Source: an uncultured SAR116 cluster alpha proteobacterium (GTDB lineage: Bacteria > Pseudomonadota > Alphaproteobacteria > Puniceispirillales > Puniceispirillaceae). Taken from it: a stretch of 64,000 bases of DNA. Location of the stretch: positions 1 to 64,000 of the forward strand of contig CABYIQ010000005.1 in assembly GCA_902518965.1 (NCBI GenBank), in the 5' to 3' direction. Made by a program: the position numbers and the translations under genes. The notes beneath the pieces are model-generated. The model did not search any database. It saw only the letters and a program-made list of their open reading frames with translations, and was not told the DNA's origin. Of this stretch, positions 49,058 to 59,257 are shown one piece after another. The number at the start of each line of letters is the position of its first letter. The stretch's first letter is position 1.

Positions 49058-50215
49058 ATGACTATTGTGCCGATTACCAGCAACGGGCTGGACGCCGCTG
49101 AAGTTAGTTTTTTTTCGGCACTTTGTTCAGATGATTATCAGTATCTTGGCGTCCCAGAAGGTCATTTAAGATCCAGCTGGTCACATTGTTCTGAAATTGT
49201 GAAAACATCAGAAAGAAACGGATTTCGCAACATACTCTGCCCGTCATCTTACCAGGTTGGTCAGGACACATTGTCCTTTGTTGCTGGTTGCGCACCTGTT
49301 ACTGAAAAAATCAACTTACTGGCTGCTATACGCTGTGGTGAGATGCAGCCCATCATGCTGGCGCGAACTGTAGCGACACTTGATCATATGCTGGAAGGCC
49401 GGCTCACCATAAATATCATCAGCTCTGATTTTCCAGGGCAGGTTGAAGACAGCGCCTATCGCTATCAAAGATCACGTGAGGTTGTTGAAATTCTGCGTCA
49501 GGCCTGGACTCAGGACGAGATAAACTATCAGGGCAAAATTTATAATTTTAAAGGCGTGCCAACTGACCCTGCACGTCCTTATCAACAAAACGGAGGACCT
49601 TTATTGTATTTCGGGGGCTATTCACCCGCAGCTGTAGATTTATGCGCCCAACATTGTGATGTGTATCTAATGTGGCCAGAGCGCAGAGAAGAGCTAGAGG
49701 GCCGTATGAGAACTGTCCATAAACAAGCAGCTAGCTATGGTCGCACTCTAGATTATGGTTTGCGCGTCCACATGATTGTGCGCAAAACAGAAGCAGAGGC
49801 GCGCGAATATGCAGATGAGCTTGTCTCAAAACTTGATGAGGACAAAGGTAGGGCGATCAGAGAACGTGCGCTTGATTCAACATCTTTGGGCGTAGCCCGT
49901 CAGGCCAGAAATCGTGATCTTGCTGATATGGAGGGGTTTATTGAGCCACATTTATGGACAGGGGTTGGACGGGCTAGATCAGGCTGCGGTGCAGCTCTTG
50001 TAGGCTCTGCTGATCAAATTCTGTCGGAAATTGAGGCCTATCAGAAAATGGGAATGCGGTCCTTTATCTTCTCAGGCTACCCGCATTTGGACGAATGTGA
50101 TTATATCGGCAAATTAGTATTACCAGAACTCAAGACTTGTTCACTTCCGCATGAATATGGACGTGTGCCAAACCAGCTGCCAGCCACGCCACTTGGGCAT
50201 GGAGAAAGACGATAA
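49058..50215 (+). CDS. LLM-class flavin-dependent monooxygenase (SsuD-like)
   Basis: ILCPSSYQVGQDTLSFVAGCAPVTEKINLLAAIRCGEMQPIMLARTVATLDHMLEGRLTINIISS; YFGGYSPAAVDLCAQHCDVYLMWPE. Confidence 0.9.
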   Translation: MTIVPITSNGLDAAEVSFFSALCSDDYQYLGVPEGHLRSSWSHCSEIVKTSERNGFRNILCPSSYQVGQDTLSFVAGCAPVTEKINLLAAIRCGEMQPIMLARTVATLDHMLEGRLTINIISSDFPGQVEDSAYRYQRSREVVEILRQAWTQDEINYQGKIYNFKGVPTDPARPYQQNGGPLLYFGGYSPAAVDLCAQHCDVYLMWPERREELEGRMRTVHKQAASYGRTLDYGLRVHMIVRKTEAEAREYADELVSKLDEDKGRAIRERALDSTSLGVARQARNRDLADMEGFIEPHLWTGVGRARSGCGAALVGSADQILSEIEAYQKMGMRSFIFSGYPHLDECDYIGKLVLPELKTCSLPHEYGRVPNQLPATPLGHGERR

Positions 50216-51108
50216 TGGAAAAAATTGCGCTCAATGAAACACTGTCTCTGTCTCGTTTAATCTATGGCATGTGGCGTCTTGGTGATGACAACGACACCTC
50301 ACCTGCCCATATTCAGGCAAAAATTGAAGCCTGTCTTGCGCAAGGGATAACCACCATGGATCAGGCAGATATCTATGGGGGATATCAGGCAGAGGAAATT
50401 TTTGGCCATGCTCTTCTGGCTGCACCACATCTGCGCGAACAAGTTGAGATTGTCACCAAATGCGATATTGTGGCGCCAGCAGGACGATACAGTGCAGCAC
50501 GTCTGAAATATTATGACACCAGCGCTGCTCATATCCGCCAGTCCGTCGAAGACAGCTTGCGCCTGATGCGCATAGAAACGATTGATCTTTTGCTGATACA
50601 CAGGCCTGACCCGTTTATGAACCACCATGAAACAGGTTCTATTCTTGATCAGTTGATCAGTTCTGGAAAAGTGAAAGCTGTCGGCGTATCAAACTTTAAA
50701 CCGCATGACTGGACTCTGCTGCAATCTGCTATGGAGAATCAACTTGTCACCAATCAAATTGAAATATCTGTTCTGGCCAATCAGGCTTTCATAAACGGCG
50801 ATATTGCTTTTTTGCAGGAACGGGGCATCCCACCAATGGCCTGGTCACCTCTTGCTGGCGGGATGTTATTTTCAGGGGACAACCCCAACTTGATAGCCAC
50901 GCTTCAGGCAAAAGCAGATGACGCTGGTGTCGATATCGGAGCAGTTGCTGTTGGCTGGCTACTTGCGCATCCAGCAAAAATTCTGCCCGTTCTGGGCACG
51001 AATAATCTTGAGCGAATCAGTCATATTTCTGATGCACTTAAATTAGACATGGACCGTACAGACTGGTTTGAAATCTATGAATCTGCAAATGGAACAGAAG
51101 TACCGTGA
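50215..51108 (+). CDS. Aldo/keto reductase
   Basis: MDQADIYGGYQAEEIFGHAL; IDLLLIHRPDP; VKAVGVSNFKPHDW. Confidence 0.92.
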   Translation: MEKIALNETLSLSRLIYGMWRLGDDNDTSPAHIQAKIEACLAQGITTMDQADIYGGYQAEEIFGHALLAAPHLREQVEIVTKCDIVAPAGRYSAARLKYYDTSAAHIRQSVEDSLRLMRIETIDLLLIHRPDPFMNHHETGSILDQLISSGKVKAVGVSNFKPHDWTLLQSAMENQLVTNQIEISVLANQAFINGDIAFLQERGIPPMAWSPLAGGMLFSGDNPNLIATLQAKADDAGVDIGAVAVGWLLAHPAKILPVLGTNNLERISHISDALKLDMDRTDWFEIYESANGTEVP

Positions 51109-51638
51109 AAACAGATATGCAGCATGATGTTAGCAAATTCAATCCAACCAAGGATCGAATGGCAGACTACCGCCGAGCTTTAGGAAATTTTCCAACAGGT
51201 GTTACGATCATCACATGCATGAGCCAGAGTGGGCCACTCGGCATAACCGTGAATAGCTTCACTAGCGTATCGCTAAAGCCACCACTGATAATGTGGTGTC
51301 TGAACAAGAAGTCAACGCGGTTCAGTTCTTTTATGGATGCAGAGAACTTCGCTGTGCATGTGATGCCAGCAAGCTCAAAAAATTTATGTGTCTCTTTTGC
51401 ACAATCCGCACGAGCTTTCGAACATACCGACTGGTCATTAAGTGTACAGAAAGTACCGCTTTTGAAAGGGAGTTTAGCTTGCTTTGAATGCAGACAGTTC
51501 GCAGATTATGACGGTGGTGACCATTCTATTTTACTGGGACTAGTGGATTTAGTGTCCACGTCCAGTGGTGTCCCCCTGACATTTGCGCAAGGACGCTTCA
51601 TTGACCCAGACCTAGAGCCACATAACGATATATTATGA
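51105..51638 (+). CDS. Flavin reductase family protein
   Basis: RRALGNFPTGVTIITCMSQSGPLGITVNSFTSVSLKPPLIMWCLNKKS; overlaps AKR gene. Confidence 0.92.
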   Translation: MKTDMQHDVSKFNPTKDRMADYRRALGNFPTGVTIITCMSQSGPLGITVNSFTSVSLKPPLIMWCLNKKSTRFSSFMDAENFAVHVMPASSKNLCVSFAQSARAFEHTDWSLSVQKVPLLKGSLACFECRQFADYDGGDHSILLGLVDLVSTSSGVPLTFAQGRFIDPDLEPHNDIL

Positions 51639-52225
51639 TAAATCTTCTTTTGATAATTAACAAACCAATTGAACGAGCCAATGACCTAGCAGGGTATATT
51701 GGCCGAAACCTCTCCATTTTTGCAATGGGCTTGATGGTGGTGGTCATTCTGACACAAGTCTATTTTCGATATGTTTTGAACAGCGCTCTTCCATGGCCTG
51801 ACGAGGCTGCACGCTTTTTAATGCTATGGCTGGCAGGTTTAATGGGACCAATCGCCCTAAGACAGGGAAGCATGGTGGCAATACTTGGTGTTCAGTCCTT
51901 ACTTCCAGGCCTTATATGTAAAGTTTTGATATTCGGTCTGCTTCTCGTTTCATTTGCCGTCCTAATAGTCGCCGTTAAATTAGGTTGGGCACATGTAAAT
52001 TCCGGCTGGCTCTTTGCAAGTTCATCGCTAAAGGTGCCATTAAACTTAATTGGCATGAAGGCCATAAAGATGAAACTAGCCTGGTCATACATGTCTTTAT
52101 TTGTTGGGTTTTGCCTAATGTCACTTGTAAACCTTGAGCTGTTGCTGCGCACAGCCATAAGCATATTTGGAGGTGAGTCTCAGCTTAAACCAATAAATAA
52201 CACTAAAGAGATGAAGGTGGAGTAA
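51635..52225 (+). CDS. TRAP transporter small permease (DctQ)
   Basis: Four-TM protein; VYFRYVLNSALPWPDEAARFLMLWLAGLMGPIALRQGSMV. Confidence 0.9.
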   Translation: MINLLLIINKPIERANDLAGYIGRNLSIFAMGLMVVVILTQVYFRYVLNSALPWPDEAARFLMLWLAGLMGPIALRQGSMVAILGVQSLLPGLICKVLIFGLLLVSFAVLIVAVKLGWAHVNSGWLFASSSLKVPLNLIGMKAIKMKLAWSYMSLFVGFCLMSLVNLELLLRTAISIFGGESQLKPINNTKEMKVE

Positions 52226-53514
52226 TGCTGATTTGGTTCTTGCCAATCTTTTTAGTTCTCCTCCTTGTGGGCTTGCCGGTTTTTTTTGCGTTGTTAGCAG
52301 CACCTGGCCTGATGCTGTGGATGAATGGACAAGAACGTGACATCACCCTCCTTTATCGAAATGTCTATAATGGAATAGACAGCTTCCCCCTCATGGCAAT
52401 ACCATTTTTCATGTTAGCCGGTGAGTTGATGAACCGGGGGGGCATCACAGCACGCCTTGTCGAATTTGCGCAGGCTATGATGGGGCATCTGCGTGGTGGT
52501 CTAGCTCACGTAAATATTCTTTCGTCTATTTTGTTTGCAGGTTTATCAGGTTCAGCTGTTGCCGATACTTCTGCATTAGGATCCATGCTTGTTCCCGCCA
52601 TGGTTAAGCAGGGTTACAGCCGCCGGTTTGCTGCTGCCGTGACCGCTGCCAGTTCAGTGATAGGGCCAATAATTCCCCCGTCAGGCATAATGATTATTTA
52701 TGCCTATGTTATGGGTGAGAGCGTTGCAGCGTTATTTCTCGCCGGCATTGCCCCAGGTATTCTTGTTGGAATTGGCTTAATGTTGATGGTCAAATTCATG
52801 GCGAACCTCAAAGACTTTCCTCCCGCGAGTAAGCGTTATAGCTGGTCAGAACGAGGCGATGCATCTTTGAAGGCTTTTTTTCCTTTAATGACACCAGTTA
52901 TCATACTAGGTGGCATATTATTGGGAATCTTTACACCAACTGAGGCTGCCGCAGTGGCCGTTGGCTATGCAATATTCATTGGCTTCTTTGTTATGCGCAC
53001 GTTAAGGGTCAGAGATTTGCCTGATGTTCTAAATAGGGCAGCTATGACATCAGCAATTGTTCTTCTTTTAGTTGGTGCTGCGATGGCGTTCAAAACTGTT
53101 GTTAGTTTGAGTCATGCTCCAGAACATCTTGCAAGTGCAATCCTATCAATTTCAGAAAACCCCCTCATTCTGCTATTCTTAATAAATGTACTTCTTTTTG
53201 TTGTAGGGATGTTTTTGGATGCAGGTCCGGCCATCATTATACTAGGTCCAGTCCTGGGCCCAATTTTTCTGGATCTCGGCATCCATCCTGTTCATTTCGC
53301 GATTATAATGAGTGTTAATCTTACTGTTGGATTAGCCACCCCACCGATGGGGCTTGTGCTTTTTGTGGCGTCATCCGTTTCAGGAGAGCGCGTGGAAGAA
53401 ATCACTCGTGCGATATTACCTTTTCTCTTGGTTGAAATTATTGTGATCTTTCTGATTACCTTTTTTCCAGCCATTTCCATGACAATTCCTAGATTGACAG
53501 GATTTGTCTCATAG
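52225..53514 (+). CDS. TRAP transporter large permease (DctM)
   Basis: FAGLSGSAVADTSALGSMLVPAMVKQGYSRRFAAAVTAASSVIGPIIPPSGIMIIYAY. Confidence 0.94.
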   Translation: MLIWFLPIFLVLLLVGLPVFFALLAAPGLMLWMNGQERDITLLYRNVYNGIDSFPLMAIPFFMLAGELMNRGGITARLVEFAQAMMGHLRGGLAHVNILSSILFAGLSGSAVADTSALGSMLVPAMVKQGYSRRFAAAVTAASSVIGPIIPPSGIMIIYAYVMGESVAALFLAGIAPGILVGIGLMLMVKFMANLKDFPPASKRYSWSERGDASLKAFFPLMTPVIILGGILLGIFTPTEAAAVAVGYAIFIGFFVMRTLRVRDLPDVLNRAAMTSAIVLLLVGAAMAFKTVVSLSHAPEHLASAILSISENPLILLFLINVLLFVVGMFLDAGPAIIILGPVLGPIFLDLGIHPVHFAIIMSVNLTVGLATPPMGLVLFVASSVSGERVEEITRAILPFLLVEIIVIFLITFFPAISMTIPRLTGFVS

Positions 53515-53545
53515 CGTCTTCTGTATTAACCAAAGGGAGGAAAAT

Positions 53546-54601
53546 ATGAAGAAGATATTGAAACCACTAGTAATGGGAGTCATTATGGCCCTCACTACTG
53601 TAGCCGTTCAGGCAGCGGACTATACAATCCGTGCAACCGCGAACTCAAATGAAAATGATGAAGATTACGACGGCCTTGTTGTTTTCAAGAACTATGTTGA
53701 GAGTGCATCCAACGGGGCGATAGCTGTAGAACTCTTTATCGGAACACAGCTCTGCTCAAAAGGCGCTGAATGCTTGCAAGGCGTCGCTGATGGCTCAATT
53801 GATGTTTATATTTCCACGTCCGGAGGTGCAGCAGGAATTTTCCCATATGTTCAGATTCTCGACGTGCCTTATTTAATGTCAGATGATCGTATTGCCGAGC
53901 ATGTGCTTTCCGGTGATTTCACCAGAAAACTCCGCGCGATGGCACTAAAAGATTCAGGCAACAAAATCAGATTGATGACAGTCGGCAATACAGGTGGTTG
54001 GAGAAACTTTGCGAACACGAAGCGCAGAGTGCAGAACCCAGGCGATATGTCAGGGCTAAAAATCAGAACAGTCGTTGCTGACCTTCCACAGGAATTGGTA
54101 AGAGCTCTTGGCGCATCACCTACACCTATCCCTTGGCCAGAATTGTTCACAAGCTTTCAAACTGGCGTTGTTGAAGGCTCAAAGAACGGCATCACAGATA
54201 TTATGGGGATGAAATTTCCAGATGCCGGCCTGAAATACGTAACACTTGATGGCCACGCTTATATGGGTGCACTTTGGTGGATGAACAATGACAAATTCAT
54301 GTCTATGCCAGAAGGTTTAAGAACAGTTGTGGCAGATGGCTTTTACCAGCTTCAACAAGCGACATTTGCGTCACCTAAGCGTAAATCTATTCAGGCCTAT
54401 GCTGATTTCGTAGCTGGTGGCGGTGACCTTTATGTACCCACACCTGCTGAAAAAGCTGCATTCAAAAAAGCAGCTGCTCCTGTTTATGACTGGTTCAAGT
54501 CAAATGTTGATGGCGGTGAAGAAGTATTCAATGCCTTCACTGCTGCAGTCAATAAGGCGGAAGCAGACGTTGGCGGCGGTCGAAGCAAAGATATAAACTA
54601 A
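53546..54601 (+). CDS. TRAP transporter substrate-binding protein (DctP)
   Basis: Signal peptide, DctP fold (DMSGLKIRTVVADLPQELVRALGASPTPIPWPELFTSFQTGVVEGSKNGI). Start adjusted to MKKIL with upstream GGGAGG. Confidence 0.92.
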   Translation: MKKILKPLVMGVIMALTTVAVQAADYTIRATANSNENDEDYDGLVVFKNYVESASNGAIAVELFIGTQLCSKGAECLQGVADGSIDVYISTSGGAAGIFPYVQILDVPYLMSDDRIAEHVLSGDFTRKLRAMALKDSGNKIRLMTVGNTGGWRNFANTKRRVQNPGDMSGLKIRTVVADLPQELVRALGASPTPIPWPELFTSFQTGVVEGSKNGITDIMGMKFPDAGLKYVTLDGHAYMGALWWMNNDKFMSMPEGLRTVVADGFYQLQQATFASPKRKSIQAYADFVAGGGDLYVPTPAEKAAFKKAAAPVYDWFKSNVDGGEEVFNAFTAAVNKAEADVGGGRSKDIN

Positions 54602-54616
54602 ACTTGCTCAATTTAT

Positions 54617-54647
54617 ACTCTGAGCCTTTGGCGTTAAGGCTCAGAGT
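54617..54647. terminator. Strong hairpin, probable bidirectional terminator
   Basis: ACTCTGAGCCTT-(7 nt)-AAGGCTCAGAGT, perfect 12-bp stem between convergent dctP and the Sel1-like gene. Confidence 0.8.
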
Positions 54648-54682
54648 TACCTTCAATTTAAAATATATTTTTTGCCGTCATG

Positions 54683-55174
54683 TTATCTAAACGGATAAAG
54701 CCAAACACGATAATCATCGATCATATCTTCCGCTTGTTTGATTTGGTCAACAGTCATTTTCTTAACAACTTCTTCTTGGCTGATCGCAGCATCAGGATCA
54801 CCACCAATGGCAGACAGAACGTACCACATATAAGCGCGTACCAAATCCGGCGCAGGCATGCCCAAGCCAAGTTCATAATACCAACCAACACCAGATTGTG
54901 CACCGGGATGACCTTTCAGCGCAGAGCGCAAATACCAGTCAAAAGCTCTCTGATAGTCCTGCCTAACACCAAGCCCCATGGCATACATAACGCCTATCAA
55001 TTCTTCTGCATCTGCATTGCCAGAACGGGCTGCTGGCCACAATTCTTTATAAGCCGCTTCAAATTCATTTGCTTCCATCAAATCACGCGCATGCTCAATC
55101 TCTGCTCTTACAATCGTAGATGCGCTCAGGAACCAAAAAAGCAAGAGAAAAAAAACAACACTCTGCCTTCGCAT
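54683..55174 (-). CDS. Sel1/TPR-like repeat secreted protein
   Basis: Signal peptide plus AEELIGVMYAMGLGVRQDYQRAFDWYLRSALKGHPGAQSGVGWYYELGLGMPAPDLVRAYMWYVLSA Sel1 repeats; RBS-like AGGT upstream of ATG. Confidence 0.82.
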   Translation of the reverse strand: MRRQSVVFFLLLFWFLSASTIVRAEIEHARDLMEANEFEAAYKELWPAARSGNADAEELIGVMYAMGLGVRQDYQRAFDWYLRSALKGHPGAQSGVGWYYELGLGMPAPDLVRAYMWYVLSAIGGDPDAAISQEEVVKKMTVDQIKQAEDMIDDYRVWLYPFR

Positions 55175-56497
55175 ATTTACCTCATTTTAATTGTACTTTG
55201 CACAGTAACAATTCACACAAAAGTCCTTGCAGATAGCCTTCCAAGGCAGCTTACGCAATCAGATTACCATGAATTTTCAAAAGAGCGGGCAGAAATTGGG
55301 CAATTCCTTTTTTATGATAAAATCCTTTCCGGCAACAGAAATATTTCTTGCGGAACTTGTCATCACCCACGATTTGGCGGTGCAGACGGGCTATCATTAG
55401 GCATCGGGGAAGGCGGAATTGGTGTAGGTCCTGACCGCGTGCCCGGAAGTGGTGATGATAAAATAAAGAAACGAATTCCACGTAACGCGACAGCATTATG
55501 GAACTTGGCCGCAAAAGATTTTCAAGTTTTATTCCATGATGGACGACTTTCGTTGAGTGATGATTACGATAATCGTTTCAACAGTCCTGCAGAGGAGTGG
55601 CTTCCAGAAGGGTTGGAAACCGTTCTCGGCACTCAGGCAATATTTCCAATGACTGCTCAGTTTGAAATGGCAGGCAACCCCAAGGAAAATGAGGTCGCAG
55701 GCGCGCTGCATGACCGTATAGACTATGTTTGGCCTATTCTTGCAAAGAGAGTCCGCACGATACCCGAGTATGGAAAAATGTTTGTCGAGGTGTTCGACAA
55801 TATTGATAAGGCTGAGGATGTAACCATTGCTGAAATAGGTGAGGCTTTAGCTGCATATATAGCTCTGGATTTTGAATCCCGAGATTCGAATTTTGATAAA
55901 TATTTAGCTGGTCATACATCAGCATTAAATGCAGAGCAAAAAAGGGGTATGGATCTTTTCTATGGGAAAGCTGCTTGTTCAAGCTGCCATTCAGGCCCTT
56001 TACTTACAGATCAAAAATTCCATGCCCTAGCCCTACCACCTTTTGGCCCAGGGCGCACCCGCCGGTTTGACCCTTATGTGAGGGATGTTGGCCGTATGGC
56101 TGAAACAGACAGGATTGAAGATTCCTATCGATTTCGCACACCTTCTCTACGTAATGTGGCTTTAACGGCTCCCTACGGACATAACGGTGCATTTCCGGAT
56201 TTGGATGGAATCATAAGGCATCACCTCAATCCGTCAGAATCTCTAAAAGAATGGAAACGAGAATGGGCAAAACTGCCACTAATTCCCTGGCTTGCAGAAA
56301 TTGATTTTTTGGTGTGGGATGACAGATTTGAAATGGAGAGATTTAGAAACAAAATTGATATTCAGCCCATTGCTTTGTCTGATGACGAGATCGCAGATCT
56401 TGTATCATTCATGCATGCGTTGACAGGCCAAACAGCTCAAAAACTCAGATTTGGCATTCCTAAACGCGTCCCTTCAGGGCTGCCAATTGATAAGTAA
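55091..56497 (+). CDS. Di-heme cytochrome c peroxidase (MauG/CcpA-like); start uncertain
   Basis: Two heme sites CGTCHHP and CSSCHSG; RTPSLRNVALTAPYGHNGAFPDL. The listed ORF start at 54680 overlaps the Sel1 gene and is not credible; 55091 is the nearest in-frame ATG before the signal-peptide-like stretch. Confidence 0.8.
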   Translation: MLNLCSYNRRCAQEPKKQEKKNNTLPSHIYLILIVLCTVTIHTKVLADSLPRQLTQSDYHEFSKERAEIGQFLFYDKILSGNRNISCGTCHHPRFGGADGLSLGIGEGGIGVGPDRVPGSGDDKIKKRIPRNATALWNLAAKDFQVLFHDGRLSLSDDYDNRFNSPAEEWLPEGLETVLGTQAIFPMTAQFEMAGNPKENEVAGALHDRIDYVWPILAKRVRTIPEYGKMFVEVFDNIDKAEDVTIAEIGEALAAYIALDFESRDSNFDKYLAGHTSALNAEQKRGMDLFYGKAACSSCHSGPLLTDQKFHALALPPFGPGRTRRFDPYVRDVGRMAETDRIEDSYRFRTPSLRNVALTAPYGHNGAFPDLDGIIRHHLNPSESLKEWKREWAKLPLIPWLAEIDFLVWDDRFEMERFRNKIDIQPIALSDDEIADLVSFMHALTGQTAQKLRFGIPKRVPSGLPIDK

Positions 56498-56684
56498 AAT
56501 CCTGTTTGGATTGCAAATCCTGATCAAATTTCTCCTCACCTAAAAATAGTTTAATCCTCATTTCAACTTAGACGCTACTGGGCCACTAAAAACAGGTCCA
56601 TCACTTTTACGCCCATAAATCCCCAGAAAACACAGGATTATTGAGCATTAAAACTGATAAAAGGTAACCTGTAAAAGAAAAGTA

Positions 56685-56774
56685 TGGCGGAGGGAGGGGG
56701 ATTCGAACCCCCGAGGGGCTTGCACCCCAACACGCTTTCCAGGCGTGCGCCTTAAACCGCTCGGCCATCCCTCC
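56685..56774 (-). tRNA. tRNA-Ser(GGA)
   Basis: Reverse complement GGAGGGATGGCCGAGCGGTTTAAGGCGCACGCCTGGAAAGCGTG...GGTTCGAATCCCCCTCCCTCCGCCA; anticodon GGA, long variable arm, encoded CCA. Confidence 0.95.
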
Positions 56775-56893
56775 AATGCGACAGTGCGAATTTCCGGCAA
56801 TATAGCGGCCCTGCTATGTATATGCAATCATATTGCTGGCAGGCCGCAGAAAACACAGTTGCAAAGTAAACTTAATTCAGACATGATCTTGCG

Positions 56894-57256
56894 ATGATGC
56901 GTTTGATTTTGAGACTTTTAGCAGTAGCATTTTTACTACTGGGTGGTTGGGTGATGTTTGGTGATATCACTAACGATGATTCAGCATCAATTATACTTGG
57001 CGAGTATATGCGTGAAAACGCACCCTCATTTCTACTCCAAGCAGAGGTGGTAGTTGATCGCTATATCGACCCTTGTAGCCTGATAATCGCTCTGGGCTGC
57101 TCACCTTTCATATGGCACCCCGTCATCTCAAGTCTGTTACAATGGCCAGCTGCAATTGTATTTTTAGTTATGGGTGGGGCATTCTTGCTTCTATCTAGAC
57201 TATTCCGCAGCTTTCAAGGTAGGCGGAAGCGATCTTATCACAGAGATGGCCGCTGA
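56894..57256 (+). CDS. Small membrane protein, unknown function
   Basis: 120 aa ORF with N-terminal TM and C-terminal TM; no recognised family. Confidence 0.5.
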   Translation: MMRLILRLLAVAFLLLGGWVMFGDITNDDSASIILGEYMRENAPSFLLQAEVVVDRYIDPCSLIIALGCSPFIWHPVISSLLQWPAAIVFLVMGGAFLLLSRLFRSFQGRRKRSYHRDGR

Positions 57257-57284
57257 TAGTTCAAGCTGTATTACTTTGCTAATC

Positions 57285-59087
57285 TTAGTTATCACCCATT
57301 TTCAGGGCCTCTAGAAAGGCATTCTGGGGAATATCTACGCGTCCAAACTGGCGCATGCGCTTCTTGCCTTCTTTCTGCTTTTCAAGAAGCTTGCGTTTCC
57401 GGCTGACATCACCCCCGTAACATTTGGCTGTGACATCTTTTCTCAGGGCAGAAATTGTTTCACGCGCAATAACTTTGCCACCAATTGCTGCCTGCAGGGC
57501 AACTTTGAACATCTGGCGCGGTATCAAATCTTTTAGTCGAGCGCAAATCGCACGACCACGATATTCTGACTGTTCGCGATGAACAATCATTGCTAGAGCA
57601 TCAACAGGGTCTCCATTCACCAGAATGGAAACTTTTACTAAATCGCCTGAGATATAACTGTCCATCTGGTAATCAAAACTGGCATAGCCCCTGGTCACTG
57701 ATTTCAACCTATCATAAAAATCAAAAACAACCTCATTTAGTGGCAAACGATAAACTACCATGGCACGGCTTCCGGCATAGGTCAGATCTATCTGTTCCCC
57801 CCGCCTTTCCACACATAATGACAAGACCTGCCCCAAATATTCGTCAGGTGTCATAATGGTCGCCTTGATCCACGGCTCTTCAATTGATTGAATGCGGGTA
57901 ACCTCAGGCATATCTGCTGGGTTATGCATATCCATCTTGCTGCCATCTGTCATTGTCAACTGATAAACAACCGATGGGGCAGTTGAAATCAGTTCAAGAT
58001 TAAACTCACGAGTCAGCCGCTCACGAATAACCTCCATATGCAATAAACCTAAGAAGCCGCAACGGAAACCAAAACCTAAGGCAGCAGATGTTTCAGCTTC
58101 AAATGAAAATGAGCTGTCATTTAATGACAATTTTTCAAGAGCCTCACGCAATCCTGAAAAATCTGCGGCATCAATTGGAAACAAACCACAGAATACGACA
58201 GGCACAGATGGCTTGAATCCCTCAAGTGGTTCTGCACAGGGGCGGCGGTCATCTGTGATCGTGTCACCAACCTTCGCGTCAGATACAGTCTTTACTCCTG
58301 CATTTATAAAGCCAATCTCACCTGGACCAAGCTGATCGACAGCCACAGGTTTCGGGCCGAAAATACCAACACGCTCGACGGTATGCACAGCACCACTTGC
58401 CATCATGCGGATCTTCATGCCCTTTTTGATGGTTCCATCACGCACTCTTATCAAAGTCATAACGCCCAGATACGCATCATACCAGCTATCAACAAGGAGG
58501 GCCTGCAGAGGTGAAGCCACAGCACCCGTAGGCGCAGGTAGTTCTGTAACAACAGCTTCTAGAACATCTTCAATTCCAAGTCCTGTTTTTGCAGACACAG
58601 CAAGAGCATTATCTGCCGGCAAGCCAATCACATCTTCAATCTGGGCCTTCACCCTGTCTGGCTCAGCAGCTGGCAAATCTATTTTATTCAGGACTGTGAC
58701 CATCTCATGATCAGCATCTAGAGCCTGATAAACATTTGCCAGCGTCTGCGCTTCAACTCCTTGTGAGGCGTCAACAACAAGAAGCGAGCCTTCGCATGCA
58801 GACAGGGAACGAGACACTTCATAGCCGAAATCAACATGACCTGGAGTATCCATAAGGTTCAGAACATAGTATTCGCCAGACTTTGCGGTATAGGACAAGC
58901 GCACCGTTTGAGCCTTGATTGTAATACCGCGTTCACGTTCAATGTCCATATTATCAAGAACCTGCTCGGACATCTCACGTTCACTTAGGCCACCACAAAA
59001 CTGAATCAATCTGTCAGCGAGAGTTGACTTGCCATGGTCTATATGAGCCACTATGGAAAAATTTCTGATTTTTGCTATGTCTGTCAT
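57285..59087 (-). CDS. lepA: Elongation factor 4 (LepA)
   Basis: [43 protein letters not shown]-terminal [28 protein letters not shown]. Confidence 0.97.
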   Translation of the reverse strand: MTDIAKIRNFSIVAHIDHGKSTLADRLIQFCGGLSEREMSEQVLDNMDIERERGITIKAQTVRLSYTAKSGEYYVLNLMDTPGHVDFGYEVSRSLSACEGSLLVVDASQGVEAQTLANVYQALDADHEMVTVLNKIDLPAAEPDRVKAQIEDVIGLPADNALAVSAKTGLGIEDVLEAVVTELPAPTGAVASPLQALLVDSWYDAYLGVMTLIRVRDGTIKKGMKIRMMASGAVHTVERVGIFGPKPVAVDQLGPGEIGFINAGVKTVSDAKVGDTITDDRRPCAEPLEGFKPSVPVVFCGLFPIDAADFSGLREALEKLSLNDSSFSFEAETSAALGFGFRCGFLGLLHMEVIRERLTREFNLELISTAPSVVYQLTMTDGSKMDMHNPADMPEVTRIQSIEEPWIKATIMTPDEYLGQVLSLCVERRGEQIDLTYAGSRAMVVYRLPLNEVVFDFYDRLKSVTRGYASFDYQMDSYISGDLVKVSILVNGDPVDALAMIVHREQSEYRGRAICARLKDLIPRQMFKVALQAAIGGKVIARETISALRKDVTAKCYGGDVSRKRKLLEKQKEGKKRMRQFGRVDIPQNAFLEALKMGDN

Positions 59088-59257
59088 GGGCTGATAAATA
59101 ACGCAATTCGGAACGGCTTTCCAGCTATACCATCATGATTTTCCGCCCTTTAGCTGATTAAATTGGTAATATGGCACAAATCGGCAAACCCTTGACCCGG
59201 TTACCGTTCATGGTACAACATCACTCTAAATATTAAGACCCACAGCCTGGACCTGTC

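Noticed and set aside
54680-55090. N-terminal 137 residues of the listed 605-aa + strand ORF
   Set aside because: Antisense to a convincing Sel1-like gene with its own signal peptide and RBS; the peroxidase similarity begins only around 55240.
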